A stretch of 64,000 nucleotides of DNA from DYJE01 sp041660385 (GTDB lineage: Bacteria > Desulfobacterota > Desulfobacteria > Desulfobacterales > Desulfolunaceae). Location: contig JBAZWJ010000014.1 of NCBI GenBank assembly GCA_041660385.1, positions 30,548 through 94,547 of the forward strand, written 5' to 3'. Below are positions 26,535 to 34,728 of the stretch, one piece after another. How positions within the stretch are numbered: the first letter of the stretch is position 1; each line of letters opens with the position of its first letter. The position numbers and the translations under genes are program-made. The notes under the pieces are model-generated. The model did not search any database. It worked only from the letters and a program-made list of their open reading frames with translations, and was not told the DNA's origin.

Positions 26535-27203
26535 ATGGAACAACTCGCACATTTACCCAAAACATTTTTCATGGCTGATCAGCTTCTGGTGGCCGTTCTA
26601 TTGATCAACTTCATCATGCTGGGATCAAGCCGTCTGATGTTCTGTATCAAAGCTGCCGCTGTCCAAGGGGTGATCCTGGGTGCTCTTCCGGGATTTATCC
26701 ACCCTTTTTCATACCACATTACCCTGATCACCGTTCTTGTCATTGTGGGCAAAGGATTTGTCATTCCCACAATGATCGGAAAAGCAGTGAGGGATGTCCA
26801 GATCAAACGGGAGTTCGAACCTTTTCTCGGCTACATTCCGGCCCTGATCCTTGGGGCGGCTTTCACCGCTGCGGCCTTTGTTTTCTCCGAACGGCTGCCC
26901 CTTGCACCCGAGCACCAGAACCTTCTTTTTGTCCCTGCGTCCTTTTCCACACTGATCACAGGCTTCCTGATCCTGACTACCCGGAGAAAAGCCATATCCC
27001 AGGTCATTGGATACCTTGTACTTGAAAACGGAATTTTCATTTTCGGCATGCTGCTTTCCGAAGCCATGCCGGTTCTTGTTGAAGCCGGAGTTCTTCTCGA
27101 TCTCCTGGTGGGTGTTTTTGTCATGGCCATCGTCATCAACCATATCAGCCGGGAGTTTTCGTCCACCGACACGTCCCGGTTGCGAACGCTGAAAGAGGAA
27201 TGA
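26535..27203 (+). CDS. Ehr-like complex 2: HyfE-like membrane subunit
   Basis: A 222-residue paralogue of the protein at 16981-17616. The opening hydrophobic helix (LLINFIMLGSSRLMFC) and the conserved SQVIGYLVLENGIFIFG with its membrane Glu are retained. ATG 26535 is eight bases after AGG; two closer starts (26526, 26529) overlap the ribosome-binding site. Confidence 0.86.
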   Translation: MEQLAHLPKTFFMADQLLVAVLLINFIMLGSSRLMFCIKAAAVQGVILGALPGFIHPFSYHITLITVLVIVGKGFVIPTMIGKAVRDVQIKREFEPFLGYIPALILGAAFTAAAFVFSERLPLAPEHQNLLFVPASFSTLITGFLILTTRRKAISQVIGYLVLENGIFIFGMLLSEAMPVLVEAGVLLDLLVGVFVMAIVINHISREFSSTDTSRLRTLKEE

Positions 27204-27207
27204 TCGC

Positions 27208-28641
27208 ATGATGCACCTCTTCGTTCTCTGGCCTCTTTTCTGTGCTGTTATCGCCTGGGGCATTAAAAACACATTTCGCCCGATGCTCCTTCTTTTCGCG
27301 GCGCTGGTCCATCTCTGCATGACCGCCTATGTGACCATAGTCCCACAGCAACCCACAGACAGCGGCTGGCTCTGGCTTGATCCGCTGGGTCGAATCGTCC
27401 TTCTCTGCATCAGCGTGCTTTTCACCATCTGCGCGTTCTATGCGGTGGGCTACCTCAGATATTACAACAGACGATCCAACCGGTTTCTCTGTGTGTGCAT
27501 GCTGATCTGTCTTTCAGCCATGACCCTTGTGACCATGGCCCAGCATCTGGGCCTGTTCTGGTTTGCCTTGGAAACAACCACCCTTGCCATGGCTCCATTG
27601 ATCTATTTCAACAGGAACGCCCGTTCTATTGAGGCCACCTGGAAGTATATCATCATCTGTTCTCTGGGAATCGCCCTTGCTCTCTTGGGCCTTATGTTTC
27701 TCGCATACTCCACCCATGTGGCCCACAAAGACGCCACCCTTCTTCTCGGTCAGCTCCTTGAAACCGCAGGAGACCTGAACAAGGCATGGCTTCATGCCGC
27801 CTTTGTTTTCCTTCTTGTGGGTTTCGGAACAAAAATGGGTCTTGCGCCCCTCCATGCCTGGAAACCCGATACCTACGGCGAAGCTCCGGGAATCGTGGGG
27901 GCTCTTCTTGCAGGTGGGCTTGTTAACTGCTCATTCCTCGCCCTGATCCGGGTTTATCGGGTGTGCCTGGCCTCCGTGCCGGATATCGTCTTTTTTCAGC
28001 ACGCCCTTATCGGCATGGGCCTTCTTTCCATGGCTGTGGCCGGAATATTCATGGCCAAACAATCGGATTTCAAACGAATGCTCGCCTATTCCAGCGTGGA
28101 ACATGTGGGCATCCTGTCCATCGGTCTGGGGCTTGGAAAAGGGGCGACATTTGCGGCACTATTTCACATCATCAACAATGGCCTCTGCAAAGGTGTTCTG
28201 TTTCTCGCAGCAGGCAATATCCACCGGGCCTATTCAAGCAAAAGCGTCCATGTGGTCCGGGGTGCCCTGCGGCGTCTTCCCTGGTCCGGAGGATTGTTCT
28301 TCGCGGGTTTCATCGCCATCACCGGTTCGCCGCCTTTTTCACCGTTCATCAGCGAATTCGGCATTGTGGCAAGCGCCTTTGAACAGGGCCAGATTACGGT
28401 GGGGGTTCTGTTTCTCTTTTTCCTCGCCGTGATTTTCATCGGGCTGGCAAACACCATTCTCCCGGTTGTCCTTGGAGATCCGCCGGATAATATCCCGGAT
28501 TCCAAATACCAGGACCGGGTTCTCACTGTGGCTCCCCTTTGTGTTGTCATGCTTATCATCCTCATTCTGGGAATCTGGCAGCCGCCATTTCTGATCAGGC
28601 TGCTTCAGGACGGAGCAGCCATGCTGGAGGTGCGCCCATGA
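27208..28641 (+). CDS. Ehr-like complex 2: HyfF-like antiporter-type membrane subunit
   Basis: A 477-residue membrane protein, paralogue of the one at 15296-16798. LFWFALETTTLAMAPLIYFN holds the ion-path Glu, and LAPLHAWKPDTYGEAPGIVG corresponds to the second half-channel. AGGA precedes the start by about eight bases; an ATG one codon later is possible. Its stop overlaps the next start (ATGA). Confidence 0.88.
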   Translation: MMHLFVLWPLFCAVIAWGIKNTFRPMLLLFAALVHLCMTAYVTIVPQQPTDSGWLWLDPLGRIVLLCISVLFTICAFYAVGYLRYYNRRSNRFLCVCMLICLSAMTLVTMAQHLGLFWFALETTTLAMAPLIYFNRNARSIEATWKYIIICSLGIALALLGLMFLAYSTHVAHKDATLLLGQLLETAGDLNKAWLHAAFVFLLVGFGTKMGLAPLHAWKPDTYGEAPGIVGALLAGGLVNCSFLALIRVYRVCLASVPDIVFFQHALIGMGLLSMAVAGIFMAKQSDFKRMLAYSSVEHVGILSIGLGLGKGATFAALFHIINNGLCKGVLFLAAGNIHRAYSSKSVHVVRGALRRLPWSGGLFFAGFIAITGSPPFSPFISEFGIVASAFEQGQITVGVLFLFFLAVIFIGLANTILPVVLGDPPDNIPDSKYQDRVLTVAPLCVVMLIILILGIWQPPFLIRLLQDGAAMLEVRP

Positions 28642-30161
28642 CAGAAATCCTTCGTTTGATCTACAACGGCACAGCCATCGATTACAAAGAAGTCCCCTCT
28701 ATTGACCCTGACCTTTTCTTCGACACGATGATCCGTTTGACTGATCATGGCTGGCGCGTGGTGTCTTATTTTGCCATTCCCGAAACAAGCGGCACAAACA
28801 CCCTCTGCTGTGTTCTGGCATACAAAGCCAAAGGTCAGCTTGGCATTGTGAAGACGGAAATTAAAGGCAACGAATTTCCCTCCATCGCCGGGCAATGCCC
28901 ACAAGTTCAGATTTTCGAGCGAGAAATCGCCGAGCAGTTCGGACTCGTCCCCACCGGTCACCCCTGGTTCAAGCCTGTGCGGTTTCACGGCACATGGAAC
29001 GGAAAAAATAATCCCTGGAACAAGACAGATCGTTCGGACATCCGGGTGGGTGTGACGGACTTCTACCGTGTGGAAGGTGAAAGCGTACATGAAGTTGCTG
29101 TGGGACCTGTTCATGCCGGAATCATCGAACCCGGTCATTTCAGGTTCCAGTGCCACGGCGAAGAAGTGTTTCATCTTGAAATCTCTTTGGGGTACCAGCA
29201 CCGTGGCATTGAAAAAGCACTTGTGGGTGGCCCCTATCCCCAGACTCTCCGCCAGATGGAAGCCATTGCCGGAGACACCACCATCGGTCACGGCACGGCA
29301 TACTGCATGATCGTTGAATCCCTTGGTGGCGCGCGGGTGTCCGCCAACGCCGAAGTCATGCGAGGAATCGCCCTTGAGCTGGAGCGCCTCGCCAATCACA
29401 CCGGCGATCTGGGAGCCATTGCGGGGGACGTGGGATACCTTCCCACTGCCTCATTCTGCGGGCGCATCCGTGGAGATTTTTTGAACATGAGCGCCGTTCT
29501 CTGCGGCAGTCGATTCGGAAGGGGGCTTCTCGTTCCCGGCGGAACGGTGTTCTCCCTTACAAAAAAACACCGTGACGATCTGACCAAGCGGCTTGAAAAA
29601 GCGTTATGGGAACTGGATATCGCCATCAACCTGATGTGGGACAGACAGTCGGTAATGGCCCGACTTGAAGGGACCGGAGTTGTCCCGCCCTGGACAGCAG
29701 AAGCCCTGGGGCTTGTGGGTCCTGCTGCCAGAGCCTGCGGACTTAAACGGGACGTGCGGGAAGATTTCCCCTTCGGAATATTCAGAATGGCCAGCATTCC
29801 CATGATCACGGGCTATCACGGAGACGTGTGCGCCAGAGCGATGATACGATGGCACGAAGCCCACAAGTCCATTGACTTTATCATCGACCAGCTCCAGCAC
29901 ATGCCCGAAGGCCCCCACCGATCGGAAATAAAAAGTCTCGCCGGGGATAAACTCATCGTGTCCATGACCGAAGGCTGGCGCGGTGAAATCTGCCATGTGG
30001 CCATCACCGACAGCCATGGCTGGTTCAAACGATACAAAATAACCGATCCCTCGTTTCATAACTGGCAGGGATTGGCCATGGCTCTGCGCGGTCAGCAGAT
30101 TTCCGATTTTCCGCTGTGCAACAAAAGTTTCAATTTGTCGTATTGCGGGTTTGATTTGTAA
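28638..30161 (+). CDS. Ehr-like complex 2: fused NuoC/NuoD-like large subunit without NiFe ligands
   Basis: A 507-residue paralogue of the protein at 13785-15296: NuoC-like N-terminal domain, then NuoD/hydrogenase-like domain. Again both NiFe CxxC pairs are missing: the first motif region reads IAGDTTIGHGTAYC and the end PLCNKSFNLSYCG. C494 and C503 match the two C-terminal cysteines of the paralogue, so they may have a conserved role, possibly metal or disulfide. The ATG overlaps the upstream stop and has a GGAGGTG site. GPVHAGIIEPGHFRFQCHGE and GYQHRGIEKALVGG are conserved with complex-I subunits. Confidence 0.88.
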   Translation: MTEILRLIYNGTAIDYKEVPSIDPDLFFDTMIRLTDHGWRVVSYFAIPETSGTNTLCCVLAYKAKGQLGIVKTEIKGNEFPSIAGQCPQVQIFEREIAEQFGLVPTGHPWFKPVRFHGTWNGKNNPWNKTDRSDIRVGVTDFYRVEGESVHEVAVGPVHAGIIEPGHFRFQCHGEEVFHLEISLGYQHRGIEKALVGGPYPQTLRQMEAIAGDTTIGHGTAYCMIVESLGGARVSANAEVMRGIALELERLANHTGDLGAIAGDVGYLPTASFCGRIRGDFLNMSAVLCGSRFGRGLLVPGGTVFSLTKKHRDDLTKRLEKALWELDIAINLMWDRQSVMARLEGTGVVPPWTAEALGLVGPAARACGLKRDVREDFPFGIFRMASIPMITGYHGDVCARAMIRWHEAHKSIDFIIDQLQHMPEGPHRSEIKSLAGDKLIVSMTEGWRGEICHVAITDSHGWFKRYKITDPSFHNWQGLAMALRGQQISDFPLCNKSFNLSYCGFDL

Positions 30162-30173
30162 TGAGGTCAGGAC

Positions 30174-30923
30174 ATGATACGTGAGATAATCGCCCGATAC
30201 AAACAAGGATACCAGACCTTTGCTTACCCGGAAAAACCGGTGAATATTCCGGAGCGGTTCAGGGGTTATCCTGTGATAAAACCCGGAACGTCGAAAGAAG
30301 ATAATGAAAGACTCGTCAGATCCTGCGCTTTCGGCGCTCTTGCCGTTGATGAAACAGGCCTTTCCCTTGATATGGGCAAATGTCTGTTCTGTTCGGACTG
30401 TCCGGCCAAGGACTCGGTATCATTCACAGCAGACCACATTCTTTCAGCCAGGAAACGGTCCGATCTTATTGTCCGGCCCGGAGCACCTCGCCGCATGGCC
30501 GGGAAACTATCGCCGGATCTCCTGAACCTTTTCAAATGCTCTCTCAAATTCCGCGAAGTCAGTGCCGGAGGCTGCAATGCCTGTGAAGCAGACACCAACG
30601 TTCTTTCCACCATCGGCTGGGATCTGGGGCGTTTCGGCGTCCAGTTCGTGGCCAGCCCCCGCCATGCCGACGGCCTTTTTGTCACCGGCCCTGTGACGAA
30701 AAACATGCGTGAAGCCCTGCTCCAGACTTATGAGGCCATACCCGGCCCTAAAATCGTGGTGGCCTGCGGAGCCTGTGCCATTAACGGCGGGCCTTTCAAA
30801 GATTCATCCGAAGTTCACAACGGAATCGGGGACCTGTTGCCCGTGGATCTTTACATTCCCGGCTGCCCGCCCCATCCGGTGACGATTCTTGATGGAATCT
30901 TAAGGATTATCGACAGGATCTGA
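30174..30923 (+). CDS. Ehr-like complex 2: NuoB-like subunit with a one-cluster ferredoxin domain
   Basis: A 249-residue paralogue of the protein at 12997-13770. The NuoB/hydrogenase-small part is intact, with C134, C137 (GGCNACEAD), GACAINGG and PGCPPHP. The ferredoxin part keeps only C51, C70, C73 and C76. Aligned to the paralogue these are the fourth Cys of motif I plus the first three of motif II, which together bind one cluster in two-cluster ferredoxins. All four ligands of the other cluster are gone. One 4Fe-4S cluster is therefore predicted in place of two. Last gene of the unit. Confidence 0.86.
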   Translation: MIREIIARYKQGYQTFAYPEKPVNIPERFRGYPVIKPGTSKEDNERLVRSCAFGALAVDETGLSLDMGKCLFCSDCPAKDSVSFTADHILSARKRSDLIVRPGAPRRMAGKLSPDLLNLFKCSLKFREVSAGGCNACEADTNVLSTIGWDLGRFGVQFVASPRHADGLFVTGPVTKNMREALLQTYEAIPGPKIVVACGACAINGGPFKDSSEVHNGIGDLLPVDLYIPGCPPHPVTILDGILRIIDRI

Positions 30924-31091
30924 CATATCGCAGGCTGAATTGATGCAGCTAACCAAATGGAAACATTCGATAGTTCATCAACCCGCACCGATCAAGAACC
31001 GGTCTTATAGATGGACAAAAAACCATGATTGGGATACAGTTTTGCATATGTATTATTTCTCGTAATCTGCCAGAACACTTAAAGAAAGCCT

Positions 31092-34000
31092 TTGGGGAAA
31101 AGAACCTTGGTCACAAAAAAAAAAGAAATTCAGCATAGGAAAAGCCGGAAGGTTCTTTCAGAAAAAGATGGGACAATGGAATCTGAGTCCGTTACCGGTA
31201 CCGCTGTTTCAGACGATCATTTCCCCATTGTGGGCATCGGTGCGTCAGCAGGTGGGCTTAAGGCGTTCGAAGATTTTTTTTCCGGGATGCCCGATCATAC
31301 CGAGCCCGGCATGGCTTTTGTGCTTGTGCAGCATCTGGCTCCAGACCACAAGAGCATTCTTACTGAACTTGTCCGAAGATATACCCGAATGCAGGTTTTT
31401 GAGGTGGCGGATGGAATGGTCGTCAGACCCAATTGCGCTTACATCATTCCACCCAACCGGGACATGGCCCTCCTTAACGGTTCATTGCAATTGCTGGAAC
31501 CTGCCTCAGACAGGGGCCCCCGGCTTTCCATTGATTTCTTTTTCCGGTCCCTTGCTCAGGATCAACGTGAAAGGGCCATTGGCATTGTTCTTTCAGGCAC
31601 CGGCAGTGATGGTTCCATGGGTATTCGTGCCATCAAGGGCGAAGGCGGAATGGTCATGGCTCAAAAACCCGACTCCACCGAGTACGACGGCATGCCTCGA
31701 AGCGCCATCGACACTGGCCTTGTCGATTATCAGCTGAATCCTTCCGAAATGCCTGCCCAGCTCATTGCCTATGCGACAAAGGCCTTCTCAAAAAAAGGTT
31801 TTCCCAATCCACCTGCATTAAGCACTGAGAACTCAATGCAAAAAGTGTTCATCCTGCTGCGAACCCAGACCGGCCATGATTTTTCCCAGTATAAACCCAG
31901 CACCATTCAAAGGCGTATTGAACGCCGCATGGCTGTCCACCAGATCGAAACAATGGCCGGATACGTCAAGTATATGCAACAAACGCTACCTGAAGTGGAA
32001 TTGCTTTTCCGCGACCTTCTGATCGGAGTCACCTTTTTTTTCAGAGATCCCAATGCATTTAAGGCACTCGAAGAAAAGATTATTCTCAAGTTATGTTCCG
32101 GCAAGAGTGTCGGCTCGGCAATACGGGTGTGGGTTACCGGATGCTCCACCGGAGAGGAAGCCTATTCCATAGCCATCCTCATCAAGGAACGGATGGAAGA
32201 GTTGAAAAGAAACAACCCGGTTCAGATATTCGCCACCGATATCGACAGCCAGGCCATTGCCACGGCCCGAAGCGGCATCTATCCGGCCAGTATCGTGGCA
32301 GATATCACACCGGAAAGGCTGGCGCGTTATTTTGTACCCGAACAGGATGGCGGTATGTACCGGATACACAAAAACATCCGCGACATGCTTATTTTTTCAG
32401 AACAGGACGTGGTCAAAGACCCGCCTTTTTCCAAAATAGATCTGATCAGTTGCCGGAATCTTCTGATCTATCTGAACGGAGATTTGCAGAAAAAGATCAT
32501 TCGCATGTTTCACTATGCCCTTACCCCTGGCGGCTACCTGTTTCTCGGAAACTCGGAAACAGTGGGCGAGTTTAACGATCTGTTTGATGTTCAGGACAGG
32601 AAACTGAAGCTTTATCAGCGCAAAGAGGACACCCTCAAAGAGACCACCCACGGCGGTTATCGAGTAAGATCTGACCGGTATGTTCCGTTTGTTGCCGGGA
32701 TGGATTTGCCACTTCCGCAGACTCCGGTGAAGACGGTCGGCCTTGCTCAACCTCCGTTACGTGAGCTGACCGAACAGGGGTTATTGCAGCATTTTGAAGC
32801 TGTGGGTGTTCTTGTCAATGGCAAGGGGGATATCCTCTATCTCCATGGACGAACAGGGATGTATCTGGAACCGGCCCAGGGTGTTGCAGGAATCAACAAC
32901 ATCCTGTCCATGGCCCGTGCTGGATTGAGAATGAAACTTACCACAGCTTTGCAACAGGCTGTGAATACAAATGAAATTGCAAGTTCTCTGGGACTTCGGG
33001 TTAAAACCAATGGTCATTATACAACCGCGAATCTAATCATCCGGCCGGTTATGCCCGGTTCTGGTGTAACAAAGGAAACACATCTTTATCTCGTGGTTCT
33101 GGAAGAAGTACGTCATGCTGCTACAGAAAAATCGAACCTAAACGATCATTCGGACCATGAAGCCGACCCGGATCTGAAAAATCTGTCAGTGCCTGACTCG
33201 GACACAGATTCATATATTACTGCTCTCAAACAGGAACTTCGGACCAAAGACGAATATCTTAAAACAACCACCGAGCAGCTTGAAACCTCCAATGAAGAGC
33301 TGAAATCCTCAAACGAAGAAATGCAATCGGTGAACGAAGAGCTCCAGTCAACCAATGAAGAGCTTGAAACCTCCAAGGAAGAGTTGCAATCGGTCAACGA
33401 AGAACTGTCCACAGTCAACGCTGAACTGCAAACCAAGGTTATGGATCTGACCCAGGCGAACAACGACATGAACAACCTTCTGGCAGGCACAGGAATCGGC
33501 ACTGTTTTTGTGGATTACAGCCTGCATATCCTTCGATTCACCCCCACGGCCACCCGGATTATCAACCTGATCAAAAGCGATGTGGGCAGACCGGTGGGCC
33601 ACATCGTCTCCAATCTGGTGGGATATGACCGGCTTGTAGCCGACACAAAGGACGTTCTTTCCACATTGATACCCAAAGAGGTTGAAGTCCAGTCCACATC
33701 AGGCGTCTGGTATACCATGCGGATCATGCCCTATCGCACATTGGACAATGTCATCGAAGGCGCGGTGATGACCTTTGTTGAAATCACCAGACGGAAACAG
33801 ATTGAAGAAGAATTGAAACGAAGTGAAACACTTCTCAAAATCACTCAGCGGCTTACCCATGTGGGCGCATGGGAATGGGATGTTATGAGAAAAACCCTGT
33901 ACTGGACCGAAGAGATGTTCCGTCTTCATGATCGAAATCCAAAGGAATCCCTTAGTGGCATGACAGGTATGGAAGATACCTTGAAATGGTTGTCACCAGC

Positions 34001-34202
34001 GGATCGCCCGGTGCTTGAGGCTGCTTTTAACCAGTGTGTGGAGACAGGCAAATCCTTCGATCTCCAGTTCCCTTTCACAACGTCAAAGGGGAAGTCCATA
34101 CGGATCCGCACCATGGCAGAGCCGGTTTTTGAAAGTGGAAAAATTACCCGGGTGGTGGGTTTCATCCTTGACATCACCAACCCAAACTGTGAAACCAATT
34201 AA
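31092..34202 (+). CDS. CheB-CheR-PAS multidomain signalling protein
   Basis: A 1036-residue hybrid. Domains in order: CheB-type methylesterase (about 45-225; GIGASAGGL, VQHLAPDH and SGTGSDGSMG); CheR methyltransferase (about 245-520; FRDPNAF and the SAM-binding GCSTGEEAYS); a PAS-like linker; a strongly heptad coiled coil (about 715-790, repeated SNEELKS/NEELQST units); and two C-terminal PAS domains. No histidine kinase or receiver follows, unlike many relatives. The frame opens at TTG 31092 or 31107; the first ATG is 31176. The kinase hybrid gene lies downstream on the same strand, so a phosphorelay partner is possible. Confidence 0.88.
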   Translation: MGKRTLVTKKKEIQHRKSRKVLSEKDGTMESESVTGTAVSDDHFPIVGIGASAGGLKAFEDFFSGMPDHTEPGMAFVLVQHLAPDHKSILTELVRRYTRMQVFEVADGMVVRPNCAYIIPPNRDMALLNGSLQLLEPASDRGPRLSIDFFFRSLAQDQRERAIGIVLSGTGSDGSMGIRAIKGEGGMVMAQKPDSTEYDGMPRSAIDTGLVDYQLNPSEMPAQLIAYATKAFSKKGFPNPPALSTENSMQKVFILLRTQTGHDFSQYKPSTIQRRIERRMAVHQIETMAGYVKYMQQTLPEVELLFRDLLIGVTFFFRDPNAFKALEEKIILKLCSGKSVGSAIRVWVTGCSTGEEAYSIAILIKERMEELKRNNPVQIFATDIDSQAIATARSGIYPASIVADITPERLARYFVPEQDGGMYRIHKNIRDMLIFSEQDVVKDPPFSKIDLISCRNLLIYLNGDLQKKIIRMFHYALTPGGYLFLGNSETVGEFNDLFDVQDRKLKLYQRKEDTLKETTHGGYRVRSDRYVPFVAGMDLPLPQTPVKTVGLAQPPLRELTEQGLLQHFEAVGVLVNGKGDILYLHGRTGMYLEPAQGVAGINNILSMARAGLRMKLTTALQQAVNTNEIASSLGLRVKTNGHYTTANLIIRPVMPGSGVTKETHLYLVVLEEVRHAATEKSNLNDHSDHEADPDLKNLSVPDSDTDSYITALKQELRTKDEYLKTTTEQLETSNEELKSSNEEMQSVNEELQSTNEELETSKEELQSVNEELSTVNAELQTKVMDLTQANNDMNNLLAGTGIGTVFVDYSLHILRFTPTATRIINLIKSDVGRPVGHIVSNLVGYDRLVADTKDVLSTLIPKEVEVQSTSGVWYTMRIMPYRTLDNVIEGAVMTFVEITRRKQIEEELKRSETLLKITQRLTHVGAWEWDVMRKTLYWTEEMFRLHDRNPKESLSGMTGMEDTLKWLSPADRPVLEAAFNQCVETGKSFDLQFPFTTSKGKSIRIRTMAEPVFESGKITRVVGFILDITNPNCETN

Positions 34203-34728
34203 CTAAGACATGGAAGGACCATTATCCTGAATTTTTTGGATAACAGCAGCAATGCCGTGTAGATATCAACCAGGCAAATAAATAGACCAACAGGCGTCTC
34301 AGGACCGTAGGGCATAGCCGTCAGGCTAAAGACAAAAAACAGTTTTTTTTGCCCCAACGGGGCTTTGTCATAAAGCCCAGGGTTGCGGCGAAAGCCGCTA
34401 CCCTGGGACATTGCCGATTATGATTTTCAACCCCAACGGGGTTGCGTAACATTCCCATGTATCGCTCATATCCGGACGCAACCCCTTTGGGGTTGGGGAT
34501 TTCGCCGGTGATCCCAGGGTAGCGGCGTTGCCGCAACCCTGGGCTATAATACGGAATCCCGTTGGGATTCGATGCGGATTGTATCATTTAAAGCCTTAGC
34601 CTGACGGCTATGGACCTATGGGGTACAAGCAGGGCGTGAGCCCGACCTACATGCTGTATTTCATTGCCGAGACAATATGTGGTGCCAAAGCGCAACCTGC
34701 TATCAAACGTTTGACGATTGGGGGAGCC
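34203..34728. repeat. Palindromic repeat block between two signalling genes
   Basis: No gene. About 34314-34612 carries several dyads: CCCAGGGTTGCGGCG with GCCGCTACCCTGGG (34379-34407); its inverted counterpart CCCAGGGTAGCGGCG with GCCGCAACCCTGGG (34514-34545); CCCCAACGGGGTTGCG against CGCAACCCCTTTGGGG around 34432-34492; and TAGCCTGACGGCTATG-type palindromes at both ends. The block as a whole is roughly mirror-symmetric. A GGGCGTGAGCCC dyad follows at about 34632. Confidence 0.8.
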
